From the NCBI RefSeq assembly GCF_900626155.1, contig NZ_LR130844.1, positions 1,079,108 to 1,143,107 of the forward strand: 64,000 nt of DNA, read 5' to 3'. Origin of the DNA: Anaerococcus vaginimassiliensis. Its GTDB lineage: Bacteria; Bacillota; Clostridia; Tissierellales; Peptoniphilaceae. The position numbers and the translations under genes are program-made. Shown in pieces: positions 24,801 to 33,110 of this stretch. The number at the start of each line of letters is the position of its first letter. Positions within the stretch are counted from its first letter, which is position 1. The notes under the pieces were generated by a model, which was given only the letters and a program-made list of their open reading frames with translations, searched no databases and was not told where the DNA came from.

Positions 24801-27800
24801 TTCGTAGGAACATGGGTATTTGAAGAAGATAAAACTCCAGAACCAGAAAAAGAATACAAATTAGACTACGAATTCAAACCATCAAAAGCAGAAGGAACAC
24901 CAGACAAACTTCCAGAAGAAGTATTAAAACAACTTCCTAAAGCACAAGAAAAACTAGCAGATGGAACAAAAGTAGACTCACCAAAAGACTTCACTCCAGT
25001 AAAAGATGAAGCAAACAAAGGAACATGGACATTTGAAGCGTGGGATAAAGAAACTGCAACAATCAAAGGAGCAGATGAACACGTAATAGGAACATGGGTA
25101 TTCACAAAAGATGAAGAACCACAACCAACAGAATACAAAGTAACTCACGAATTCAAATCAGGAACAGAAGGCAAAGAATTACCAGAAGAAGTTACAAATC
25201 TATTGCCAGCTAACCAAGAAGGTAAAAAAGACGGAGACAAAGTAACTCCAACTCAACCAGAAAAAACAGAAGTACCTGTAGAAGGTGGAAAATGGGTATT
25301 CAAAAACTACGATAAAAAAGATTCAACAATAGATAAAGCAGACGAACACTTCGTAGGAACATGGGTATTTGAAGAAGATAAAACTCCAGAACCAGAAAAA
25401 GAATACAAAGTAACTCACGAATTTAAATCAGGAACTAAAGGAAAAGAATTACCAAAAGAAGTTCTAGAATTAGTGCCAGAAAACCAAACAGGTAAAAAAG
25501 ATGGAGATAAAGTAACTCCAACTCAACCAGAAAAAACAGAAGTACCTGTAGAAGGTGGAAAATGGGTATTCAAAAACTACGATAAAAAAGATTCAGCAAT
25601 AGATAAAGCAGATGAACACTTCGTAGGAACATGGGTATTTGAAGAAGATAAAACTCCAGAACCAGAAAAAGAATACAAAGTAACTCACGAATTCAAATCA
25701 GGAACTAAAGGAAAAGAATTACCAAAAGAAGTTCTAGAATTAGTGCCAGAAAACCAAACAGGTAAAAAAGATGGAGATAAAGTAACTCCAACTCAACCAG
25801 AAAAAACAGAAGTACCTGTAGAAGGTGGAAAATGGGTATTCAAAAACTACGATAAAAAAGATTCAGCAATAGATAAAGCAGACGAACACTTCGTAGGAAC
25901 ATGGGTATTTGAAGAAAACAAACCAGACCCAGCAAAAGAATACAAATTAGACTACGAATTCAAACCATCAGACGCAAAAGGAACACCAGACAAACTTCCA
26001 GAAGAAGTATTAAAACAACTTCCTAAAGCACAAGAAAAACTAGAAGATGGTACAGAAGTTCCATCACCAAAAGAATTCACTCCAGTAAAAGACGAAGTGA
26101 ACAAAGGAACATGGACATTTGAAAAATGGGATAAAGAAACTGCAACAATCAAAGGAGCAGATGAACACGTAATAGGAACATGGGTATTCACAAAAGATGA
26201 AGAACCACAACCAACAGAATACAAAGTAACTCACGAATTCAAATCAGGAACAGAAGGCAAAGAATTACCAGAAGAAGTTACAAATCTATTGCCAGCTAAC
26301 CAAGAAGGTAAAAAAGACGGAAGCACAGTAGGCCCAAGCAATCCAGAACAAACAACTGTAGAAGTAAGTGACGGTACATGGGAATTTAAAGGCTACGATA
26401 AAAAACAAGCTACAATAACAGGAAAAGACGAAAACTTCGTAGGAACATGGGAATTCACACCAAAAAAAGATAAAGGTAATGTATACGTAAAATACGTAGA
26501 CGACGAAGGTAATGTTCTAGAAGAACAATCAGTAGTTAAAAAAGATGCTCCAGTAGGAGAAGACTACACAACAGAACAAAAAACATTCGACGGTTACACC
26601 TTCAAAGAAATGGATAAAACTTCAGCACCAAAAGAAGGCAAAGTAACAAAAGAAGACCAAACAGTAATATACGTATACACAAAAGAGAAAACACCAGAAC
26701 CAGGAACTGATAAAGGTAATGTATATGTAAAATACGTAGACGATGAAGGTAATGTTCTAGAAGAACAATCAGTAGTTAAAAAAGATGCTCCAGTAGGAGA
26801 AGCTTATACAACTGAACTAAAAACATTTAATGGCTATGAATTTGCAAGAATGGCAGATGGTTCTGCGCCAGCAAATGGAGAAGTTCAAAAAGGTGACCAA
26901 CAAGTAACTTATGTATACAAGAAGACAGAAGTCACACCACCTGTAGAAGAAATTGGAAGTGTGTATGTAAGATATATCACTGAAGATGGATCTGTACTTG
27001 AAGATTACACAGCTGTAAAGGAAGGCGCTCCTGTAGGAGAGAACTACACAACAGAACAAAAAATATTTGACGGATATGTATTTAAAGGGATGTCAGCTGA
27101 TTCTGCAGGCGCTAATGGTAATGTAATTAATGGTGACTTGTATGTAACATATGTATATAAGCTACCTGAAACTCCTGAAGTTGACCCAGAAGGTGAGAAA
27201 GGTAATGTATACGTTAACTATATAACAGTTGATGGAGAACCTTTAGCAAATGATGTAGTTAAAGAAAATGCTCCAGTTGGAGAAGTTTATACAACAGAAC
27301 AAAGGATATTTGACGGCTATGAATTTGTAAGAATGGGCGATGGATCTGCTGATGCTAATGGCAATGTTCAAGAAGGCGATCAATATGTAACTTATGTTTA
27401 CAAGCCAATAGAAATTCCTCAAGTAAAAACTGGTAATGTTTATGTAAAATACGTAACAGAAGACGGAAACGTACTAGAAGCTGAAAAAGCAGTTCAGACA
27501 GATGCAGAAGTTGGAACAAAATACACAACAGAACAAAAAACATTTGACGGATATGAATTTACAAGAATGGGCGACGGATCTGCTGATGCTAATGGAAATG
27601 TAGTTGAGGGAGACCTCCATGTAGTTTATGTCTACAGAGAGAAATCAACACCAAAACCACCAACACCTGGTGCTGATAAAATCACTAAGTATGTTGATGA
27701 AAATGGAAATAAAATTTCTGAATCTACAAAAGGTGAGAATCCTAAGAAGGATATAGATGGTTATGAGTTTGTAAAAACTGAAAAAGATAAAGACGGTAAT

Positions 27801-28334
27801 ACTGTTCATATCTACAAGAAGAAAGAAACTCCTACTGTCGATAAAATCACTAAGTATGTTGATGAAAATGGAAATGAAATTTCTAAATCTACAAAAGGTG
27901 ACAATCCTAAGAAGGATATAGATGGTTATGAGTTTGTAAAAACTGAAAAAGATAAAGACGGTAATACTGTTCATATCTACAAGAAGAAAGAAACTCCTAC
28001 TGTCGATAAAATCACTAAGTATGTTGATGAAAATGGAAATGAAATTTCTAAATCTACAAATGGAGACAATCCTAAGAAGGATATAGATGGTTATGAGTTT
28101 GTAAAGACTGAAAAAGATAAAGACGGCAATACTGTTCATATCTACAAGAAGAAAGACTCACAAGTTACAAATCCATCAGGAAAGGCTACTGTAGTTTCTA
28201 GACCAGCAACTGTTAAGAAAGGTAATAAGGCAGTTAAAGGCAATGTAAGAACAGGAGTAGGTTCTTCATTAGGTGTACTTGCTACTTTAGCTGGTTCAGT
28301 ACTCGCTTTATTTAAAAGCAAGAAAAGAAAATAA
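21828..28334 (+). CDS. Giant cell-wall adhesin with SdrD-B, SHIRT and MucBP repeats and an NVRTG sorting signal
   Basis: A protein of about 2168 residues. The start at 21828 is chosen because TAGGAGAGAAATTT precedes it; a TTG at 21798 is in frame but has no SD. Domain order: signal peptide (1-30); non-repetitive N-terminal region (about 31-340), probably the ligand-binding head; an SdrD-B/Cna-B-like domain (about 342-465, opening I-G-D-K-V-W and rich in D-x-D-x-D calcium-type sites); 12 SHIRT-like repeats of about 90 residues (about 467-1547); 5 MucBP-like repeats (about 1548-1940); three 55-residue D-K-I-T-K-Y-V-D-E-N-G-N repeats (about 1950-2110); then a sorting signal NVRTG, a hydrophobic stretch and KSKKRK. 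It should form a long rod projecting from the wall. No LPXTG is present. Confidence 0.9.
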   Translation: MNGKKKFSLLLSASALSMALMLPGIDTSYAISDYDFDVNTDWTMSDNITTDFTVKDGVDAYSTGKATVGEIGVTAKFVKQADRNDGASYLSGNGKNQADYAATSKMFYANPDPSTIPALAINAQPSNGVGGRLNTYQKANYGGSAEVGTVTLTFDQTVTDPVLDLSGLGGYVNAIAGFQLQNGGSDVVGRGSFNATDIELITDGVSFEKGASNSNLKVTDKMIKVKDRNTFTHATLTQGDHIITGQYKSPKLVPAGTGSVILKGTFKEVSLKLYHDATPWSKFPTETYGTSRAFFTNYNNPQFGDGINGLNVINNEEIWIGNQQFTGLQNWDKFRISLRLPKPSSIGDKVWMDKDKDGIQGDDEKPAAGVTVKLLDKDGKPVKDFNGNPVEDQVTDENGNYKFENLAAGEYIVEIVPKEGQKLTIKGDGKNATDDSNFDNKTNRTDSITLEPNKHLTDIDAGLVEDDTYKVDYEFQPSKEKGTPSELPQGVKDQLPKTVENLEDGKSVPSPKDFTEVRDDENKGTWTFEAWDKETATIDGADEHVTGTWVFTKDPVKEYKLDYEFKPSDAEGTPDKLPQEVLDQLPKAQEKLADGTKVDSPKKFTEVRDEENKGTWTFEAWDKETATIDGANEHVIGTWVFTKDPVKEYKLDYEFKPSDAEGTPKILPKGVTDQLPEAKGNLKDGTEVPSPKDFTPVKDEINKGTWTFEAWDKDTATIDGADEHVTGTWVFTKDKEYKVDYEFKPSEAEGTPKTLPQGVEDQLPEAKEKLKDGTEVPSPKKFTPVKDEINKGTWTFEKWDKDTATIDGADEHVTGTWVFTKDPVKEYKLDYEFKPSDAEGTPEVLPKGVTDQLPEAKEKLEDGTEVPSPKEFTPVKDEVNKGTWTFEKWDKETATIKGADEHVTGTWKFTKDEEPKPTEYKVTHEFKSGTKGKELPKEVLELVPENQTGKKDGDKVTPTQPAKTEVPVEGGKWVFKNYDETDATIDKADEHFVGTWVFEEDKTPEPEKEYKLDYEFKPSKAEGTPDKLPEEVLKQLPKAQEKLADGTKVDSPKDFTPVKDEANKGTWTFEAWDKETATIKGADEHVIGTWVFTKDEEPQPTEYKVTHEFKSGTEGKELPEEVTNLLPANQEGKKDGDKVTPTQPEKTEVPVEGGKWVFKNYDKKDSTIDKADEHFVGTWVFEEDKTPEPEKEYKVTHEFKSGTKGKELPKEVLELVPENQTGKKDGDKVTPTQPEKTEVPVEGGKWVFKNYDKKDSAIDKADEHFVGTWVFEEDKTPEPEKEYKVTHEFKSGTKGKELPKEVLELVPENQTGKKDGDKVTPTQPEKTEVPVEGGKWVFKNYDKKDSAIDKADEHFVGTWVFEENKPDPAKEYKLDYEFKPSDAKGTPDKLPEEVLKQLPKAQEKLEDGTEVPSPKEFTPVKDEVNKGTWTFEKWDKETATIKGADEHVIGTWVFTKDEEPQPTEYKVTHEFKSGTEGKELPEEVTNLLPANQEGKKDGSTVGPSNPEQTTVEVSDGTWEFKGYDKKQATITGKDENFVGTWEFTPKKDKGNVYVKYVDDEGNVLEEQSVVKKDAPVGEDYTTEQKTFDGYTFKEMDKTSAPKEGKVTKEDQTVIYVYTKEKTPEPGTDKGNVYVKYVDDEGNVLEEQSVVKKDAPVGEAYTTELKTFNGYEFARMADGSAPANGEVQKGDQQVTYVYKKTEVTPPVEEIGSVYVRYITEDGSVLEDYTAVKEGAPVGENYTTEQKIFDGYVFKGMSADSAGANGNVINGDLYVTYVYKLPETPEVDPEGEKGNVYVNYITVDGEPLANDVVKENAPVGEVYTTEQRIFDGYEFVRMGDGSADANGNVQEGDQYVTYVYKPIEIPQVKTGNVYVKYVTEDGNVLEAEKAVQTDAEVGTKYTTEQKTFDGYEFTRMGDGSADANGNVVEGDLHVVYVYREKSTPKPPTPGADKITKYVDENGNKISESTKGENPKKDIDGYEFVKTEKDKDGNTVHIYKKKETPTVDKITKYVDENGNEISKSTKGDNPKKDIDGYEFVKTEKDKDGNTVHIYKKKETPTVDKITKYVDENGNEISKSTNGDNPKKDIDGYEFVKTEKDKDGNTVHIYKKKDSQVTNPSGKATVVSRPATVKKGNKAVKGNVRTGVGSSLGVLATLAGSVLALFKSKKRK
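23230..26470 (+). repeat. Array of 12 SHIRT-like coding repeats, about 270 bp each, in two classes
   Basis: Unit starts after the first are at 23499, 23769, 24033, 24303, 24582, 24852, 25131, 25401, 25671, 25938 and 26217. Class A units (1-5, 7 and 11) open with Y-K-L/V-D-Y-E-F-K-P-S; class B units (6, 8, 9, 10 and 12) open with Y-K-V-T-H-E-F-K-S-G. Units share the W-x-F-x-x-W/Y-D and H-V/F-x-G-T-W-V-F ends. Units 9 and 10 are nearly identical at DNA level. Confidence 0.88.
27675..28160 (+). repeat. Three tandem 165-bp repeats near the adhesin C-terminus
   Basis: Unit starts at 27675, 27840 and 28005, exactly 165 bases apart, each starting GATAAAATCACTAAGTATG and encoding 55 residues. The copies are almost identical over long stretches. 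Confidence 0.9.
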
Positions 28335-28378
28335 TAGATAATTTGGCGAAAATTAAATATCTAGATTAGGTTAAAAAT

Positions 28379-28417
28379 ACCCTCTTTGCAGTATGTTCTG
28401 TAAAGAGGGTGTTTTTT
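28379..28417 (+). terminator. Terminator of the adhesin gene
   Basis: ACCCTCTTT (28379-28387) and AAAGAGGGT (28402-28410), followed by a T run. Confidence 0.88.
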
Positions 28418-28432
28418 ATATTGAACTTTTTC

Positions 28433-29389
28433 AAATCGTGTTGGTAAATAAACGTCAACCAAATTCTTAATCAGGGATAGAAATTTCTATCCCTAAAATT
28501 CTAACTAACTAACGATTTCCTAGTAATGAATATTCTAGTTTAAAATTAGCAAAATCCCCGTAGATAAAAACTATCCACTTTAAAACCTTAATAAAATTAT
28601 TAACTCCTTCAATTGGCACATTGAAATAATCACAGATAAATGAGTTCTTAATATATTCTAGATAATAAAAATAAGTTCCTATTGATGTTTTCATTCTATT
28701 ACTAACTTTATTTTTAAAATACTTTAAATGAAATGTAAATAATTCAAAATTTATTTCTCAATATCTTCTCTCAAAAATTGAAAACAGTCATATGTATTTT
28801 TTAAAGTCTTATAAACATAAAGACTAATTTCAACAATATCATCATCAGATAATAGACTAGCTGTAAAATGAACGCGTTTAAAAAAGTGCATAGGATCAAG
28901 CAGCTTGCATGGTTGAAGGAATTGGTAAATAGCTTTATAATATGAAACCAATCAATAATAATTTTTACGTTAACAAATAGTTCTTTAATTAGTAAAACAC
29001 AGGAGCTATACATAGCTATACATACATTTTTAACCTTATCTCCGATATACCAATGGTAGTATAGGAAATTTTTTTGGAATTTATCTGCCTATTCTCAAGG
29101 ATATCAAGTACCTTGTTATTACCTGAATTTAGATAAATGAAACTCATAGTTCCATGAGCATATTTAGTTGGCTTAAATTCATCAAAGGATAAGTATTCTG
29201 ACAGATTAGAAAATCTACATTGAATTCATTATCGAACTTAGCCATAAGCCTAGCAACAGTAGTAGATACATAATTATCATTATAAATATATTTCATTGAT
29301 AATTTATTGGTTAAACAAGCAAGAAGATGTCTTTTTTTATGAAAAAATCGTGCTGAAAGAAGTATCATTTACTTCTACCAACACGATTT
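28433..29389 (-). mobile_element. Decayed ISL3-family insertion sequence
   Basis: The ends carry matching 14-bp terminal inverted repeats: AAATCGTGTTGGTA at 28433-28446 and its complement at 29376-29389. Between them the minus strand encodes broken pieces of an ISL3 transposase in several frames: an N-terminal piece (29144-29368), the DDE-region piece with I-I-I-D-W-F-H-I-I-K-L (within 28801-29013), and a C-terminal piece with P-I-E-G-V-N-N-F-I-K-V-L-K (within 28509-28694). At about 957 bp it is shorter than full ISL3 elements, so internal deletions have occurred. It cannot make an active transposase. The full 28.4-29.4 kb gap is accounted for by this element. Confidence 0.8.
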
Positions 29390-29409
29390 ATTATATACAC
29401 ATTTAATAT

Positions 29410-31302
29410 CTAATCATATATATCTAAAAACTTCTCTAAGACATCTATTTTTTCTCGTATTAATTGACCTTCATCAGTATCTTTTTTAAGCATCCTAGGA
29501 AGTAGGATTTCGACTTCTCTGATATTTGGAGTGTAGCTGGAAACATCATCTGTTATAGATTTGTATGATTTGTGTTCTGCAAGAGCTACATGGTGAGAGT
29601 TATATACTAGGGTGTAACCTGCTATTCCAGTTTTTGCTTGGTAAGGTTTTGAAATTCCGCCGTCTATAACATATAATTTGCCGTTTCCTTTTATTGGACT
29701 ATCGCCCTTTTTAACCTTGACAGGAACATGACCATTTATTATCCTTCTTCTACTATCTTTTACACCAAACTCATCTAAGATCATATCCACGATCTCTTCT
29801 TTTTCACTGAGTTTAAAGTAAGGATTGTAGACTTCTTTTCTAAGGTCCTTGTTATCTACGAAGAGATTTTCAAAATAAGAATATTGACTCTTGCCAAAGA
29901 TTGGAGAATATCTTCCATTTATCAGATACCACATCACATCTTTTGAGAACAAGTCATCAGTAAAGTAAGCATCTCTAACAACCTTATCCAATGCATCCAT
30001 TAGTTTCTTACCTTTATAAGACTTGCCCTTTATTGTTATCTCTTGGAACTTTCCGTCTTCAGTTAGAGGGATACAGCCGTGAAATAGGAGTGATCCATTT
30101 TCTGTCTTATACATTTGTCCCTTTTTGTATAGGTATCTTATGTGACGGTTAAGTTTTTCTCCTTTTGTGAAATCACTTGTAAGAATATTAATCACAAATT
30201 CTTCTGCAGAGGTGAGCTTTAGAGGATCTTTAGGATCTATAGTTGGGAAATGAGTATCCTTCATAGGCTCGCCCTTGTAGGTTCTTTTTTCAAAGTCTAT
30301 GTATTTTAGGCAATTTCTATCATCTACATTAAACTCTGGATTTCTATTTATAAGTTGACCGTCTAGCTTAAATCTTATTACAGAAATAGCCTTATACATT
30401 TTGGCTGCAACTTCTCCACTGACATTGTCATAGATATTTCTATCATAAACCCTTGGCATAAATAGTCTACATGGATCATCCCTGTAGGTTCTAAGGGCAA
30501 ATTCGTGGAGAGGTCTTAGGTTAATTCCATATCCGTCTTCTAGCATATCGAAATTATTATAAGAAATAGCATTGGCAACACAAGCTGCAACTAGAGCTTC
30601 ATTTCCGCTAGCAGCTCCCATCCATGCCACATCGTGATTACCCCATTGGAAATCAACATTTGGGAAGTTTAGGAGTTCATCCATTATGATATGTGGTGAA
30701 GGTCCTCTATCGTAGATATCTCCAACTATGTGAAGCTTATCAACTGAAACTCTTTGGATTAATTTTGAAATAGCAATTATAAATTCAGCAGCAGAATTAT
30801 ACTTAACTATATTTGCAACTAGGGATTCGTAATATTCTTTTTTATTAAACTCAGAATCATTAGTATATAAAAGCTCGTCTATTATATTAGTGTAGGAACC
30901 TGTAAATTTACTTTTGACGTAGGCCTTTGGATACTTGGTTGATACAAACCTAAAGAGATTTATAAGCCTATGAATAGTAATAGTGAGAAAATCATCAGTC
31001 AACAAATCGTTTTCTTTGTATTCTTTCAAAAACCTAGCAGGATCATAGATAAGTTCGGCCAATTCATCTTGGTCTTCTTTGATTAAAGTGTCTCCATAAA
31101 ACTTGCTAATCTTATCTCTAATATTTCCAGAAGCTGACCTTAAAAGATGGAGAAAGGCATCACTTTCTCCGTGAATATCAGAGAAAAAATACTCTGTACC
31201 CTTTGGAAGGTAAAGCTTTGAATTCAATGAAATAAGTTCGTCCTTGATACTTGATTTTGTTGGGTAGATATCTTTAAGCAGTTTTAAGTAGTTTTTGTCC
31301 AT
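29410..31302 (-). CDS. fbp: Fructose-1,6-bisphosphatase, class III
   Basis: A 630-residue cytosolic gluconeogenic enzyme of the Firmicutes-specific class III, with a calcineurin-like metallophosphoesterase core. The metal motifs are F-S-D-I-H-G-E (about residues 40-46), G-D-I-Y-D-R-G-P (about 194-201) and W-G-N-H-D-V-A-W-M-G-A (about 220-230); a late N-G-H-V-P-V-K motif provides another His ligand. Length is normal for the family (about 640-670). Start preceded by AGAGGAG. It opposes phosphofructokinase. Confidence 0.96.
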   Translation of the reverse strand: MDKNYLKLLKDIYPTKSSIKDELISLNSKLYLPKGTEYFFSDIHGESDAFLHLLRSASGNIRDKISKFYGDTLIKEDQDELAELIYDPARFLKEYKENDLLTDDFLTITIHRLINLFRFVSTKYPKAYVKSKFTGSYTNIIDELLYTNDSEFNKKEYYESLVANIVKYNSAAEFIIAISKLIQRVSVDKLHIVGDIYDRGPSPHIIMDELLNFPNVDFQWGNHDVAWMGAASGNEALVAACVANAISYNNFDMLEDGYGINLRPLHEFALRTYRDDPCRLFMPRVYDRNIYDNVSGEVAAKMYKAISVIRFKLDGQLINRNPEFNVDDRNCLKYIDFEKRTYKGEPMKDTHFPTIDPKDPLKLTSAEEFVINILTSDFTKGEKLNRHIRYLYKKGQMYKTENGSLLFHGCIPLTEDGKFQEITIKGKSYKGKKLMDALDKVVRDAYFTDDLFSKDVMWYLINGRYSPIFGKSQYSYFENLFVDNKDLRKEVYNPYFKLSEKEEIVDMILDEFGVKDSRRRIINGHVPVKVKKGDSPIKGNGKLYVIDGGISKPYQAKTGIAGYTLVYNSHHVALAEHKSYKSITDDVSSYTPNIREVEILLPRMLKKDTDEGQLIREKIDVLEKFLDIYD

Positions 31303-31350
31303 AATTCTCCTCTTTTCTTCTTACAATATTATATACCCATTTTTGATAAG

Positions 31351-31380
31351 AAAAAAAGGATGATTTTTACCATCCTTTTT
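31351..31380 (-). terminator. Terminator of the leftward membrane-protein gene
   Basis: AAAAAGGATG and CATCCTTTTT form a perfect stem; T run on the minus-strand side. Lies downstream of the gene 31417-32286. Confidence 0.85.
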
Positions 31381-31416
31381 CATGTGTTATATTAATGTAA
31401 GCTTTTTCCTTATAAC

Positions 31417-32286
31417 TTATTGATTTTCCTTATCAATTAATTTATCTTCATTTGATAAATCTTCTGTTGAGAGTTCTTCTCTAGATAAATTGTCTGCGAT
31501 TTCTTCTTCTGGTAAGATATCATCTTTTGAAACTTGAATAGCCTCATTTTCATTATCTAAATCAACTATACTAGAATTTGATTTTTCAACTGTACTTTCT
31601 AGCTCATCATTTGTCTTGTTTGGAATAGTAACAGGCTCATCTGGATTTTGAGTTTTAGTTATATCCTTAGATTCTTCTATTGGCTTATATACTTCATCAT
31701 CTCTGGCAAAATCAAGAGAATAATGAATATCTTCATCTATCATTTTCTCATTATCAATTTCTACATTCTCTTTATTTTCCTCTGCTGGTGTATCAGTTTT
31801 CTTTAGGTTTTCTTTTCTTCTTGCCTTACCCTTTCTTTTTTTAGGGCCTTTTTCTTTGAAGGTTTGTCCGTATAGACCTTTGGACTTAGCGGCAAGACCC
31901 AAAATTGATGCAAAAATTACTAGGATATTTATAGCTATTGGAACATATACTAGTTTTTCTCTAATAAATAAGAGAACTAAAAGGTCTATAACTATAAATA
32001 AAACTGAGAAGAATATATTGGATAAGTTTTTCTCACCAGTTTTTCCTGCATAAAATATGTTCCTAGCAACCCTAAAGTTAATTAGAAATCCAATAACTAA
32101 AAATACAATTGCTATAGGTTTTACAAAGCCTAAAGAAATATTAGAAAAACCAAGTAAATCTAAAAATCCTGCCAGTAAACTTTTATCTACAAAGGCTGCA
32201 AAGATACCTGCAAATAAAAATAAAATTGTAACAACAGACCTAAACAGCCCGCCTATTATCGTTAAAAATCTTGTAGTCTTTTTCAT
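31417..32286 (-). CDS. Membrane protein with a long acidic cytoplasmic tail, unknown function
   Basis: A 289-residue protein that I do not recognise. The first 140 residues hold four or five hydrophobic helices (about 8-30, 48-68, 83-110 and 115-135). A strongly basic stretch (K-K-R-K-G-K-A-R-R-K, about 149-158) follows, then a low-complexity tail of about 125 residues rich in Glu, Asp, Asn and Ser. The positive stretch suggests the tail is cytoplasmic. The composition resembles scaffold or regulatory membrane proteins, but no function can be assigned. It is monocistronic, upstream of a strong terminator. Confidence 0.65.
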   Translation of the reverse strand: MKKTTRFLTIIGGLFRSVVTILFLFAGIFAAFVDKSLLAGFLDLLGFSNISLGFVKPIAIVFLVIGFLINFRVARNIFYAGKTGEKNLSNIFFSVLFIVIDLLVLLFIREKLVYVPIAINILVIFASILGLAAKSKGLYGQTFKEKGPKKRKGKARRKENLKKTDTPAEENKENVEIDNEKMIDEDIHYSLDFARDDEVYKPIEESKDITKTQNPDEPVTIPNKTNDELESTVEKSNSSIVDLDNENEAIQVSKDDILPEEEIADNLSREELSTEDLSNEDKLIDKENQ

Positions 32287-32388
32287 AATGCCTCCATTTA
32301 TTATAATTATAGCATATAATATTGATTTGTTTATAAATTTTATTAGAGTATAATCAATCCAAAGATTTGCCGGAAGAAGGAGGGTTTT

Positions 32389-32898
32389 ATGCTATTTGAT
32401 CAAGTAATAGAAAAAAGGGTCTCATATAGGAAATTCACTGACGAAAAAGTTAGTGATGAAGATGTAAATAAACTTTTGGATGCAGCAAACAAATCTCCAA
32501 TAGCAAATGGAGCCTATGATGATTGCAGACTCACTGTAATTAGAGATAAAGATATCTTATCTGAAATTGTTAGTGAATATCAAAATCTTACAGGAAAAAC
32601 TAAGGATCCTTTGTTTGATACCAACCTATTTATTTTGTTTTCTTCAAAGAAGGATACCAACGCTAGATATGAAGATGCAGGTTGTATTATCGAAAATATT
32701 TGCCTAAAGGCTACTGAAATGGGTCTTGGCTCTTGTTATATTAGAGGTGCTATCAATTCCATAGGTAAAGATGGCAAATATATAGAAAAACTTTCCTTAG
32801 ATGAGGGATTTTATCCAGTAAGTGGCGTAGTTATAGGCCATGTGGATAGTGAAATACCTCCTAGAAAGCATGAAATAAAAACGAATTTTATTGTATAA
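32389..32898 (+). CDS. Nitroreductase family protein
   Basis: A 169-residue FMN-dependent oxidoreductase. The N-terminal V-I-E-K-R-V-S-Y-R-K-F-T motif (residues 6-17) binds FMN phosphate, and the D-A-G-C-I-I-E-N-I-C-L-K-A-T-E-M-G-L-G-S-C-Y-I segment (about 90-112) is the family's dimer and flavin region. The C-terminus ends in P-P-R-K, also typical. Members reduce nitroaromatics, quinones or flavins with NAD(P)H. Start preceded by AAGGAGG. It lies where rplJ-rplL would often stand upstream of rpoB but has no functional link. Confidence 0.9.
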   Translation: MLFDQVIEKRVSYRKFTDEKVSDEDVNKLLDAANKSPIANGAYDDCRLTVIRDKDILSEIVSEYQNLTGKTKDPLFDTNLFILFSSKKDTNARYEDAGCIIENICLKATEMGLGSCYIRGAINSIGKDGKYIEKLSLDEGFYPVSGVVIGHVDSEIPPRKHEIKTNFIV

Positions 32899-32969
32899 GG
32901 ATTAAAATATATAATAGAAGACAGAAAGAAAATATTAAAAGATTAAAGAAAGGAATCTCGAAAAAGGAC

Positions 32970-32998
32970 TTGAATGGTTGATTATAATATGGTATAAT
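32970..32998 (+). promoter_or_regulatory. Predicted promoter of rpoB-rpoC
   Basis: TTGAAT (32970-32975), 17-base spacer, extended -10 TGGTATAAT with TATAAT at 32993-32998. This gives a leader of roughly 105 bases. Confidence 0.7.
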
Positions 32999-33058
32999 TA
33001 ACAATTGCTAGAAATCTAATTATCGAGATTTTTTTATTTTTTTGAGTAGATATCAGCA

Positions 33059-33086
33059 AAGGCTTTTTGTTAGACTAAAAAGCCTT
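33059..33086 (+). promoter_or_regulatory. Perfect 10-bp hairpin in the rpoB leader
   Basis: AAGGCTTTTT (33059-33068) pairs with AAAAAGCCTT (33077-33086) about 12 bases before the SD. There is no T run after it, so it is not a standard terminator; an RNA stabiliser, processing site or translation-control element is possible. Confidence 0.5.
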
Positions 33087-33110
33087 GAAACAGACAAGGA
33101 GTAATGATTA

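Noticed and set aside
27645..28139. A 164-codon repetitive hydrophobic frame opposite the 55-residue repeats
   Set aside because: It mirrors the three tandem repeats of the adhesin and has no start signal.
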